DNA of 37,427 nt from a bacterium (lineage in GTDB: Bacteria; Zixibacteria; MSB-5A5; GN15; FEB-12), in assembly GCA_024230675.1 (NCBI GenBank), contig JAAERE010000052.1, forward strand, positions 1 through 37,427. Reading direction: 5' to 3'. The notes beneath the pieces were generated by a model. That model saw only the letters and a list, made by a program, of their open reading frames with translations, did no database searches and was not told where the DNA came from. Shown here piece after piece: positions 6,608 through 13,600 of the stretch. Within the stretch, counting starts at the first letter, position 1, and each line of letters opens with the position of its first letter. Both the position numbers and the translations under genes were made by a program.

Positions 6608-8470
6608 ATGCACGGTTGCATCAAAATTCTCGGAGCGTTTGGCTTTGTCTGTCTTCTAACGGTTTCATCAGTTATCGCGGATTTTGAAGGCACCGTCTGG
6701 AATCCCTTCGGAGACGGCATCAGCCTCAAAACTGTCGAGGTGGTGGAAGCTTACCAGGGCGATCTGTGGGCCGCCGGCTTTGCCTATGGTGCGGGCGCGG
6801 ATACGATTGCCCATATTGTGCGCTGGGACGGAAGTGTCTGGCAGCCAATGGGCGAGGCCGCGCACCTTTGGATTCACGATCTGGTAGAATACGACGGCCA
6901 ATTGATAGCTGTGGCCGAATCGGTGGTCGCGGGCGACACTCTTAGCTGTGCTATCGCCTGGAACGGGACGGCCTGGATTGATCTCGGCTTTGGTCCCGAT
7001 GGAGATTTCAGAACGGCGACAATTTGGGACGGCAAACTGGCGGTTGCCGGACATTTTGATACCGCTGCCGGGGTTGCTGCTAAGAACGTGGCTGTCTGGG
7101 ACGGTTCCTCATGGACAGCGCTCGGTGAAGGCCTTGGCGGGCGCGTGCAGGTAATTATGGAGTTCGAGGGCAATTTGATTGCCGGCGGAGATTTCACCGA
7201 AACAGGCGATGGTACCCCGGTCGCAAACATCGCCCGCTGGAACGGTATCTTCTGGGAGCCGATGGGTGATGGATTCACAGGCGATGTGTCGGCTCTAATA
7301 GTGTACGACGGCAAGCTCACAGTCGGTGGGCGACCTTCCATGTCGGGGGGGCTTCCTGTCGGCAGTGTGGCGGCATGGGACGGCTCGTCCTGGTCGGCCG
7401 TGGGGGATGGCACTGATCTCTTCGAGGTCTCCGGTCTCGCGGAGTTTCACGGAGAATTGATAGCCGCTGGTTTTTCCAACGCAATTCGGCGATTCGACGG
7501 TTCTGATTGGCATGAGGTGCTGGAGACATGGGGCACCGTGAAGGATGTTGCAGTGTTCGACGATAAGCTGGTGATCGCCGGCAGGGAGTTCGGGTCCTTC
7601 TATGGATTCGAACTGAACAACATCGCCTGGCGTGCATCGTTCGACCAGGATGCTGACGGTATTTACGACATCAACGACAATTGTATCTGGGCCGATAACC
7701 CCATACAGGAGAACGCCGATGGCGACCTCTCCGGTGATGCCTGCGATGATTGCTACGGTTGCGAAACCTCGGTATATCTGGAGAGCGTCTCGGGCCTCAG
7801 GGGCGGTGACACCGTGTACGCCGGTACGCCGGTGAAATTCTATTTCGCGGTGTCCGGATTCCCCGACGACAACATCATGGGACTTGCTGTCGGTCTGAGC
7901 CTGTCCTCGCCCGACGGTGCCGTATGGCAGCCGCCGGTCCTGGATACGGTGCCAATGGGATGGCTCGACGGTCTGTTCGATGTTGCGGACTTCATTTCCT
8001 CAGGCGTCACGGGAGCCGACGCCGACTCACTCAGTGCGCACTGGGTTGCGATTGCAGGCGACGGACTGGAGCCGGGATTCAACGATGTTGCCTTCTGCCT
8101 AACTACCGAGTTCTCGGCCGATCAGGAAGGCAAGACGATTTGCATAGACTCAGCTTCGTGGAGTCCAGTGACCTTCTGGGAGATGATGTACGGCGGGTCG
8201 CTCGGTGTGGAACCGTTCTGGGACGGACCACACTGTTTCACGATCTACAACTGCTGCCAGGGGCCTACGGTCGGTGATATGGATATGAGCGGCGTGGTCG
8301 ACGTGACAGACATTCAGGTGATAATCGACAACCAGTTCCTGAGTCTGACGCCTTTGACCTGCGAGATTCAGGGCGACCTTGATTTCAGCGGGATAATAGA
8401 TATCACCGATCTCTCTATTCTGGTCGACAACCAGTTCCTGACTCTGACTCCCCTGTCGCCCTGCCCATAA
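6608..8470 (+). CDS. Secreted beta-propeller / TSP3 / cohesin-like? protein with dockerin-like tail
   Basis: A 620-residue exported protein. The signal peptide ends near 'SSVIA' (about 24). From about 25 to 343 there are roughly seven repeats of about 45 residues with a 'WDGSxWxxLG' motif alternating with 'xDGKLxVAG', suggesting a seven-bladed propeller. Residues about 344-381 are Asp/Cys-rich ('DQDADGIYDINDNC', 'ADGDLSGDACDDC') and look like a thrombospondin type 3 calcium-binding stretch. Residues about 384-546 are beta-rich with 'GDTVYAGTPVKFYF' near the front, which could be a cohesin-like fold, though this is uncertain. The last 72 residues are the shared CC/double EF-hand tail. It has its own promoter, a GGGAGGG ribosome-binding site and a terminator. 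No catalytic motif is visible. A role in surface binding is an inference. Confidence 0.75.
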   Translation: MHGCIKILGAFGFVCLLTVSSVIADFEGTVWNPFGDGISLKTVEVVEAYQGDLWAAGFAYGAGADTIAHIVRWDGSVWQPMGEAAHLWIHDLVEYDGQLIAVAESVVAGDTLSCAIAWNGTAWIDLGFGPDGDFRTATIWDGKLAVAGHFDTAAGVAAKNVAVWDGSSWTALGEGLGGRVQVIMEFEGNLIAGGDFTETGDGTPVANIARWNGIFWEPMGDGFTGDVSALIVYDGKLTVGGRPSMSGGLPVGSVAAWDGSSWSAVGDGTDLFEVSGLAEFHGELIAAGFSNAIRRFDGSDWHEVLETWGTVKDVAVFDDKLVIAGREFGSFYGFELNNIAWRASFDQDADGIYDINDNCIWADNPIQENADGDLSGDACDDCYGCETSVYLESVSGLRGGDTVYAGTPVKFYFAVSGFPDDNIMGLAVGLSLSSPDGAVWQPPVLDTVPMGWLDGLFDVADFISSGVTGADADSLSAHWVAIAGDGLEPGFNDVAFCLTTEFSADQEGKTICIDSASWSPVTFWEMMYGGSLGVEPFWDGPHCFTIYNCCQGPTVGDMDMSGVVDVTDIQVIIDNQFLSLTPLTCEIQGDLDFSGIIDITDLSILVDNQFLTLTPLSPCP

Positions 8471-8490
8471 CGGTACGACATAGCGACTTC

Positions 8491-8526
8491 AACGGCTGTT
8501 GCCCCGGGGCAGCAGCCGTTTCCTTT
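8491..8526 (+). terminator. Intrinsic terminator after the beta-propeller protein
   Basis: AACGGCTGTTGCC (8491-8503) pairs with GGCAGCAGCCGTT (8508-8520) through a 13-bp stem with one G-U pair and a 4-base CCGG loop. It is followed by TCCTTT. Confidence 0.8.
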
Positions 8527-8646
8527 GGGCTGGGGAACGCTTCCGAATCTACCGATAACCTTACTAGACAAAGGACTAGAACCCGGAGGCTTTGAGCCGT
8601 ATACTAGGTATAAAGCTGACAGATACACGTCCAGCGAAACTTTCTT

Positions 8647-9561
8647 ATGTTCTACAGCCGATCCAAAACAAGATCCGTCGTCATGGGCATCTTCGCCACG
8701 CTCGCGGCTTCTCTGTGCCTTGGACCGGAGGTTCGATCCCAGGGTTCCGTGTTCGGCGAGGTATCCAGATCGGATCTCAGCACGCCCGCAGATTCTGACT
8801 TGGTGTTCTTCGGCTTCATTCACGGCACCGACGATGAGATTCGTCTGTCGGTTTCAGACGGCGCCGGATTCGACGTCGGCTTCTGGTTCGACGACTTCCA
8901 GAACTACCTGGATGAGGCTCCGAACGTGCGTTTCGACTACTTTTTCTTCGATACTACCGTCAGTGAATGGTCGCATATAAGCGCTACGATTTTGGCGGAG
9001 TCAATCCAGCAGGAGGATGTCACCCTGACGGAGACCGGCTTTCCTTCGGCTCCCTCTGGATTGGGAGCGACACGAGAGACGGCCGAAAGGATCGTTCTGT
9101 ATTGGGACTATGATCCGCAATTCACATATCACGTGTATCGCCGCACGCAGCCCTCCAACGGTTCGTTCTTTCGACTCGACGATCCGGCAGGTCGTCTTGT
9201 CAACCCCGGTGTTGCCGATAGTGTCTTTGTAGACACAACTGCTGTGGACGGTGTGGCCTATGACTACGTTCTGATTGCCGAAGACGGACCGGCCGAATAC
9301 TCGCCAGCTTCAGCGGCGCTTGATGTCTCAGCCGTGATTGGTTGTTGCTTGCCCCCGAGTAAGGGCGACATAGACCAATCGGGAAGTGTTGACATAACCG
9401 ATCTTCAAGTGTTTATCGATCATCAGTTCCTTACCCTTCAGCCGCTAATCTGCGTAGACGAAGGCGATCTTGACCTCAACGGAGACATCGACATCACCGA
9501 TCTCCAAATCCTGATAGATAATCAGTTCCTTACCCTGACACCCCTGCCGGCTTGCCACTGA
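8647..9561 (+). CDS. Secreted FN3-like protein with dockerin-like tail
   Basis: A 304-residue exported protein of unknown function. A charged N-terminus and hydrophobic stretch ('GIFATLAASLCLG') form a signal peptide ending near residue 30. Residues about 31-125 are acidic and aromatic-rich and unrecognised. Residues about 130-230 look like a fibronectin type III domain ('PSAPSGLGAT', 'IVLYWDYD', 'YHVYRR', 'YDYVLIAEDG'). The last 72 residues are the same CC/double EF-hand module as in the two preceding proteins, with cysteines at the same positions. The start is uncertain: neither the ATG at 8647 nor the in-frame ATG at 8683 has a Shine-Dalgarno sequence, but both leave a usable signal peptide. 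The 85 bases between the terminator and the start carry AT-rich -10-like boxes (TATACT, TATAAA) without a clear -35 box. Confidence 0.72.
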   Translation: MFYSRSKTRSVVMGIFATLAASLCLGPEVRSQGSVFGEVSRSDLSTPADSDLVFFGFIHGTDDEIRLSVSDGAGFDVGFWFDDFQNYLDEAPNVRFDYFFFDTTVSEWSHISATILAESIQQEDVTLTETGFPSAPSGLGATRETAERIVLYWDYDPQFTYHVYRRTQPSNGSFFRLDDPAGRLVNPGVADSVFVDTTAVDGVAYDYVLIAEDGPAEYSPASAALDVSAVIGCCLPPSKGDIDQSGSVDITDLQVFIDHQFLTLQPLICVDEGDLDLNGDIDITDLQILIDNQFLTLTPLPACH

Positions 9562-9589
9562 CATTCCTGCGGACACAGAGAAAAGAGTA

Positions 9590-9618
9590 TTGCGCCGGGT
9601 GAGCGCCGGCTTTATCTA
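9590..9618 (+). promoter_or_regulatory. Putative promoter of the squalene/phytoene synthase gene
   Basis: TTGCGC (9590-9595), a 17-base spacer and TATCTA (9613-9618) end 9 bases before the GTG at 9628. There is no Shine-Dalgarno sequence, so the transcript would be leaderless or nearly so. Confidence 0.4.
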
Positions 9619-9627
9619 TCTCTTACT

Positions 9628-10572
9628 GTGACCTTCGATAATAAGCAAAGCCTGGATTTCGCGCGCGAAATCGACTTCAGTAAAATCCTGACTAACCCCA
9701 TTCTGGATATTGCCGCCCGGTTCTGGGACTCTGAAAGATACGCCGCCTTCAGGGTCTGCTATCGCTCGATGAGGCGAATCGACGATCTCGTGGACGACCG
9801 CAAGGAGCAGGGGGAGCCGATCACGCCAGAAGAGTCGACCCAGATGCAGCAGCTTATGCAGGACTGGCTGGACGCGGCAAGAGCTAAAGCTCCCGGCGAC
9901 GATTTCCAGGCCGAATTCCTCCGGACAACCAACCACTTCCGAATTCCCCTCTGGCCCTGGGAGCGGCTGTGCAAAGCGATGATCTATGATCTCAGCCACA
10001 ACGGTTATCGCAATTTCAGGGGTTTTCTGAGATATGCGGAAGGGGCGGCGATTTCGCCCGCCTCGGTTTTCATGCACCTCTGCGGCGTGACGCCCAAGGA
10101 CGGTACCTTCGAGCCTCCCTCATACGACATTCGCAAGGGCGCCCGGGACCTGGCCCTGTTTTCCTATCTTGTGCATATCGTCCGGGACTTTCAGAAAGAC
10201 CATCTAAGAGGGTTGAATTACTTCGCCGATGACCTGCTGGCCGAGCAATCCCTGCATCTCCCCGAATTGGCCGATATAGCTCACACCGGTCGTCCAACCC
10301 AGGCTTTTCGCCTGCTGATCCGCCGGTATATGCAGCTCGCTGAATACTACCGTCAACGCGCCCGTGCCACTGTCGACCGGCTTCTGCCGCTGTTAGAGCC
10401 TCGTTATCAACTGAGTCTGGAGATTATATACGGTCTTTATTTGCTGACATATCAGCAGATCGAGCCGAATCGCGGCAGATTCTCCAGTAAGGACACTAAT
10501 GCCTCCCCGGAACGGCTCCAACTCCGTATAGAGCAAATAGTTAGCTCGTTCATTCCACATCCCCGGCAATGA
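9628..10572 (+). CDS. Squalene/phytoene synthase family protein
   Basis: A 314-residue all-helical enzyme of the trans-isoprenyl diphosphate synthase head-to-head family, which condenses two FPP or GGPP molecules to squalene, phytoene or a related product. The two Mg2+-binding aspartate motifs are visible: 'RRIDDLVDD' (Asp52, 53, 56 and 57) and 'VRDFQKD' (Asp187 and Asp191). Between them lies 'YAEGAAISPASVFMHLCGV', equivalent to the 'Y....A..vg......G' segment. Length fits HpnC/HpnD/CrtB-type enzymes (about 270-350). No hopanoid, carotenoid or squalene partner gene is nearby, so the product cannot be assigned. The ispE gene later in the window shows that isoprenoid precursors come from the MEP pathway. 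The GTG at 9628 is the only sensible start but has no ribosome-binding site. Confidence 0.85.
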   Translation: MTFDNKQSLDFAREIDFSKILTNPILDIAARFWDSERYAAFRVCYRSMRRIDDLVDDRKEQGEPITPEESTQMQQLMQDWLDAARAKAPGDDFQAEFLRTTNHFRIPLWPWERLCKAMIYDLSHNGYRNFRGFLRYAEGAAISPASVFMHLCGVTPKDGTFEPPSYDIRKGARDLALFSYLVHIVRDFQKDHLRGLNYFADDLLAEQSLHLPELADIAHTGRPTQAFRLLIRRYMQLAEYYRQRARATVDRLLPLLEPRYQLSLEIIYGLYLLTYQQIEPNRGRFSSKDTNASPERLQLRIEQIVSSFIPHPRQ

Positions 10573-10693
10573 TCTTTCGGAAGAAATCCTATCTGCCTGG
10601 GTATCACAGACAGAGCAATCGCCTTTTTAGTTGCTTTGAGGCTGTACTGCACGGCAGACTCTTACGTGTATAAGAATTAGGAGAGGAAGTACT

Positions 10694-12043
10694 ATGCTCT
10701 GTAAATTACTCGTTTCCGGCATGATAATACTCCTGGCAGCCCCCCTGGCCGCCGGGGAGGTAGCCGTGACGGTCTACAACAACGATCTGGGAGTTGTCAG
10801 CGAAACCCGTGAGCTTGAGTTCGTGAAGGGAATCGATCGACTGGCTTTCCGGGATGTACCGGTCCGGATCGACCCGAATTCCGTTCGATTTGAGATAGTC
10901 GGGGACGACAAGAACGTTTCCATCCTGGAGCAGAATTACGCCTACGATCTCGTCTCACCCCAGCAGCTATACAACAAGTACGTTGATAACGAAGTCCAAT
11001 TGATCGACGAACAGGGAAGGCTTTATGCCGGTACGCTGCTGGCCTACAGCGGAAGCGCAATAACGCTCCTGGAGCCGGGGGGGAAAGTCAAGATCGTCTC
11101 AATGGAACAGGTGACCGAAGTCAGTTTCCCCATGCTTCCCGACGGCCTCATCACCCGCCCTACCCTGTTCTGGCTCTACCAGTCGGATCATGAGGGTGCC
11201 CTGGACTGCCGGGTCGGATATCAGACCGGCGGGCTCACCTGGGCCGCAGAGTATGTGGGTGTTCTGGACAAGGACGAAACCAACCTCGATCTCTCCGGCT
11301 GGTCGTCGATCAACAATACTTCCGGCAAAACCTTCAACGACGCCAAACTCAAGCTGATCGCCGGCGACATTCACCGAGCCCAGAAAGCGGCCCCGCGACG
11401 GGGCGAACTGGCGATGATGGCCGCGCCGGGCCTGGCCGAGGGTTTCGAGGAAAAGGCGTTCTTCGAATACCACATGTATACGCTGCCGCGTCGCGCCACC
11501 CTGGCGGACAAGGAAATCAAACAAATCTCGTTATTTGAACCGGCCTCGGCAAAGGTCGACAAGGAATTTGTCTACCGCCCCGATCACGATGCCGGCAATG
11601 TAAACGTGCAGATCAAGTTCCGGAACTCAGCGGATGACGGTTTGGGAATGCCCTTGCCGGCCGGCCGTCTGAGAATGTTCAAGGCCGATGACGACGGCGC
11701 CCTGATTCTGCTCGGAGAGGATTGGGTCAAACACACTCCCCGGGACGAAGAAGTCTCGGTCAAGGTCGGCGTGGCCTTCGACGTCAAGGGCGAGCAGAAA
11801 ATGATCGAGAGGACTCGCGTTTCCCAGAAGGTCGAAGACCGACACTGGGAGATCGAGGTGCGCAATCACAAGACTGAAGATATCACCGTCTCTGTCGAGA
11901 AGAGGCTTTGGGGATTCTGGGAAATCCTGGAGTCAAGTCACGAGTATTCGCAGGAAGACGCCAACAATATTCGGTTCGAACTACCGGTAAAAGCGGGCGA
12001 ATCGTCCGTTATCAAGCTGGCTGTCCGATTTACTAACAGATAG
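10694..12043 (+). CDS. Secreted DUF4139-like protein
   Basis: A 449-residue exported protein resembling DUF4139-containing proteins. Residues 1-21 are a signal peptide ('IILLAAPLAAGE'). 'VTVYNNDLGVVSETRELEF' and 'RLAFRDVPVRIDPNSVRFE' are typical of the N-terminal beta domain. 'GGLTWAAEYVGVLD', 'LSGWSSINNTSGKTFNDAKL' and 'LIAGDIHR' form the central signature. The C-terminal half is beta-rich with 'WEIEVRNHKTEDITVSVEK'. No catalytic residues are known for the family. The protein is likely periplasmic or outer-surface. The ATG follows a good ribosome-binding site (AGGAGAGG about 8 bases upstream). The gene stands alone: a 121-base gap precedes it, and a new promoter follows for the TPR gene. Confidence 0.75.
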   Translation: MLCKLLVSGMIILLAAPLAAGEVAVTVYNNDLGVVSETRELEFVKGIDRLAFRDVPVRIDPNSVRFEIVGDDKNVSILEQNYAYDLVSPQQLYNKYVDNEVQLIDEQGRLYAGTLLAYSGSAITLLEPGGKVKIVSMEQVTEVSFPMLPDGLITRPTLFWLYQSDHEGALDCRVGYQTGGLTWAAEYVGVLDKDETNLDLSGWSSINNTSGKTFNDAKLKLIAGDIHRAQKAAPRRGELAMMAAPGLAEGFEEKAFFEYHMYTLPRRATLADKEIKQISLFEPASAKVDKEFVYRPDHDAGNVNVQIKFRNSADDGLGMPLPAGRLRMFKADDDGALILLGEDWVKHTPRDEEVSVKVGVAFDVKGEQKMIERTRVSQKVEDRHWEIEVRNHKTEDITVSVEKRLWGFWEILESSHEYSQEDANNIRFELPVKAGESSVIKLAVRFTNR

Positions 12044-12054
12044 GCCGTCAACGG

Positions 12055-12083
12055 TTGACAAGTTGTACGGCAGCGATTAAATT
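12055..12083 (+). promoter_or_regulatory. Promoter of the TPR protein gene
   Basis: TTGACA (12055-12060), a 17-base spacer and TAAATT (12078-12083). This gives a leader of about 36 bases with AAGGAGG before the GTG at 12126. Confidence 0.65.
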
Positions 12084-12125
12084 CGACCGGAGATTTGCTG
12101 GCAATGTTGCTGAAGGAGGTTAATT

Positions 12126-13535
12126 GTGAAACTGTTCAATAAATACCTGGTTTTGGGCCTGGCGGCTCTTCTCCTCGCGGGCGCCGTGAGCGTAGACGCC
12201 AAAAAGGGGAGAAAACTGCAACCGGGCGCGGCTATATCTTCCGCCAAGATAGAAATCCTGTCGGGCGAAGAAGAGCGTATCAACACGGCTATCGCCCTGC
12301 TAGACACTCTTTTCATGAACTGGGGACCGCACGCCGAAGGTCTCTACTGGATGACTCAGATTCAGGTCGACCTGATCGGGAAGCGGGCTGATCTCAAAGT
12401 CAAGCTTCCGCTCGTGGAACGCATGGTTGCCTATTCCGATTCGCTGGGCATGTGCTGCGAAAACAAAGATGTTAAAAAGAAGTATCGAAAGAAATGCGAC
12501 GATTATATTGAGGAGATCGACTCCCTCAAAGTCCTCTTCTGGCGTGATTATTATAACTCCGGTGTCAGCCAGATCGATGATGTCGGAAATCTCATGGAAT
12601 ACGTGGCCCAGGAGACCGATTCTTCGGCGCTGGCCAGCTACCAGTCGGAATTGGACGCCAAGCTGGATTCCTGTAAAGACAATATGACTCTGGCGATTGC
12701 TATCGATTCGATGGACGCGCGCACATATGTAGGCCTTGCTTCGGCCTACGAGAAGACCCAGGATATGGCAACTTCAAGGCTCTGGCTGGAGAAGGCGCTG
12801 GACAAGACCGACAACAGGCGCGAAGTACTGATTCAACTCGCTTACAACAGCATCCAGTCGAACGATTATTGCGACGCTATTCCGTACTTCAATGAGTACA
12901 TAGACATCATCACCGCCGACGATGGAGTAATGTCCAACCCCGACAACATTCCCGGCGTCGTAGGGACGATGTACAACCTCACCATCTGCTACAACAACTG
13001 TCAGCGTTATGGTGAAGCGTATGAATTGTCGCAGACGATCCTGACCTATGATCCCGAAAACAGTGAGGTTCTTCAGGGATCAGGACGCTATCATAACCAG
13101 ATGGCCAGATTGGCCAATGATTCGGCTAATGTCTATAAGGAAAGTGACAGGGAGAAGTTCGACCATTGGACCGCTCAAAAAGACATAAGATTCGACAGCG
13201 CCCGTGTATTTCTGAAACAGGCTTTCGAATCCGACCCCAACAACAAGAGCTATGCCGATGAGTACGGGGTCACCTGCGCCATCCTGCGCAAGTTCGATGA
13301 AGCTGCCGTGGCTTTCTCCAGAATCTCCGAAATCGACCCGTCTGACTCCCAGAACTGGTCCTCGCTCGGCGATTGCTATCTCAGCATTCAGAAGTTCGAC
13401 GAGGCCGCCAACGCCTATGAGGAGGCGGTTGAACTCGACCCCAATAACAAGAGCGTAGTACAGACTCTTCGCGATCTCCATCACCAGCTGGGCAACTCTG
13501 CCCGCGTCGCCGAACTTGAAGCGCAGCTGAAGTGA
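12126..13535 (+). CDS. Secreted/periplasmic tetratricopeptide-repeat protein
   Basis: A 469-residue exported protein made mainly of helical repeats. Residues 1-25 form a signal peptide ending near 'AVSVDA'. Clear TPR motifs lie in the C-terminal half: 'YDPENSEVLQGSGRYHNQMA', 'SDPNNKSYADEYGVTCAIL', 'IDPSDSQNWSSLGDCYLSI' and 'FDEAANAYEEAVELDPNN'. An earlier helical part contains a conserved-looking 'NMTLAIAIDSMDARTYVGLA'. Cysteines occur in the N-terminal half (including a CC pair near residue 112) and could form disulfides outside the cytoplasm. TPR proteins are protein-protein scaffolds, and no specific partner can be named. The start is GTG with a near-perfect AAGGAGG 6 bases upstream. The gene has its own promoter and a terminator at 13563. 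Confidence 0.8.
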   Translation: MKLFNKYLVLGLAALLLAGAVSVDAKKGRKLQPGAAISSAKIEILSGEEERINTAIALLDTLFMNWGPHAEGLYWMTQIQVDLIGKRADLKVKLPLVERMVAYSDSLGMCCENKDVKKKYRKKCDDYIEEIDSLKVLFWRDYYNSGVSQIDDVGNLMEYVAQETDSSALASYQSELDAKLDSCKDNMTLAIAIDSMDARTYVGLASAYEKTQDMATSRLWLEKALDKTDNRREVLIQLAYNSIQSNDYCDAIPYFNEYIDIITADDGVMSNPDNIPGVVGTMYNLTICYNNCQRYGEAYELSQTILTYDPENSEVLQGSGRYHNQMARLANDSANVYKESDREKFDHWTAQKDIRFDSARVFLKQAFESDPNNKSYADEYGVTCAILRKFDEAAVAFSRISEIDPSDSQNWSSLGDCYLSIQKFDEAANAYEEAVELDPNNKSVVQTLRDLHHQLGNSARVAELEAQLK

Positions 13536-13562
13536 TGTAGATACATCAGATACTTTTCCGAA

Positions 13563-13590
13563 AGGGCTGGCTTCGCGCCGGCCCTTTTCT
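13563..13590 (+). terminator. Intrinsic terminator after the TPR gene
   Basis: AGGGCTGGC (13563-13571) pairs with GCCGGCCCT (13577-13585) with one G-U pair and a TTCGC loop, followed by TTTCT. Its T tract runs into the -10-like TATATT of priA. Confidence 0.8.
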
Positions 13591-13595
13591 ATATT
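13590..13595 (+). promoter_or_regulatory. -10 box directly upstream of priA
   Basis: TATATT ends 5 bases before the ATG at 13601, with no Shine-Dalgarno sequence in between. No clear -35 box is visible because the upstream bases are the preceding terminator stem. This is consistent with a leaderless priA transcript. Confidence 0.35.
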
Positions 13596-13600
13596 CAGCT

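Noticed and set aside
9592-9614. GCCGG/CCGGC hairpin after the third tail protein as a terminator
   Set aside because: The stem is only 5 bp and the T stretch is short. It also lies in the spacer of the putative promoter for the next gene.
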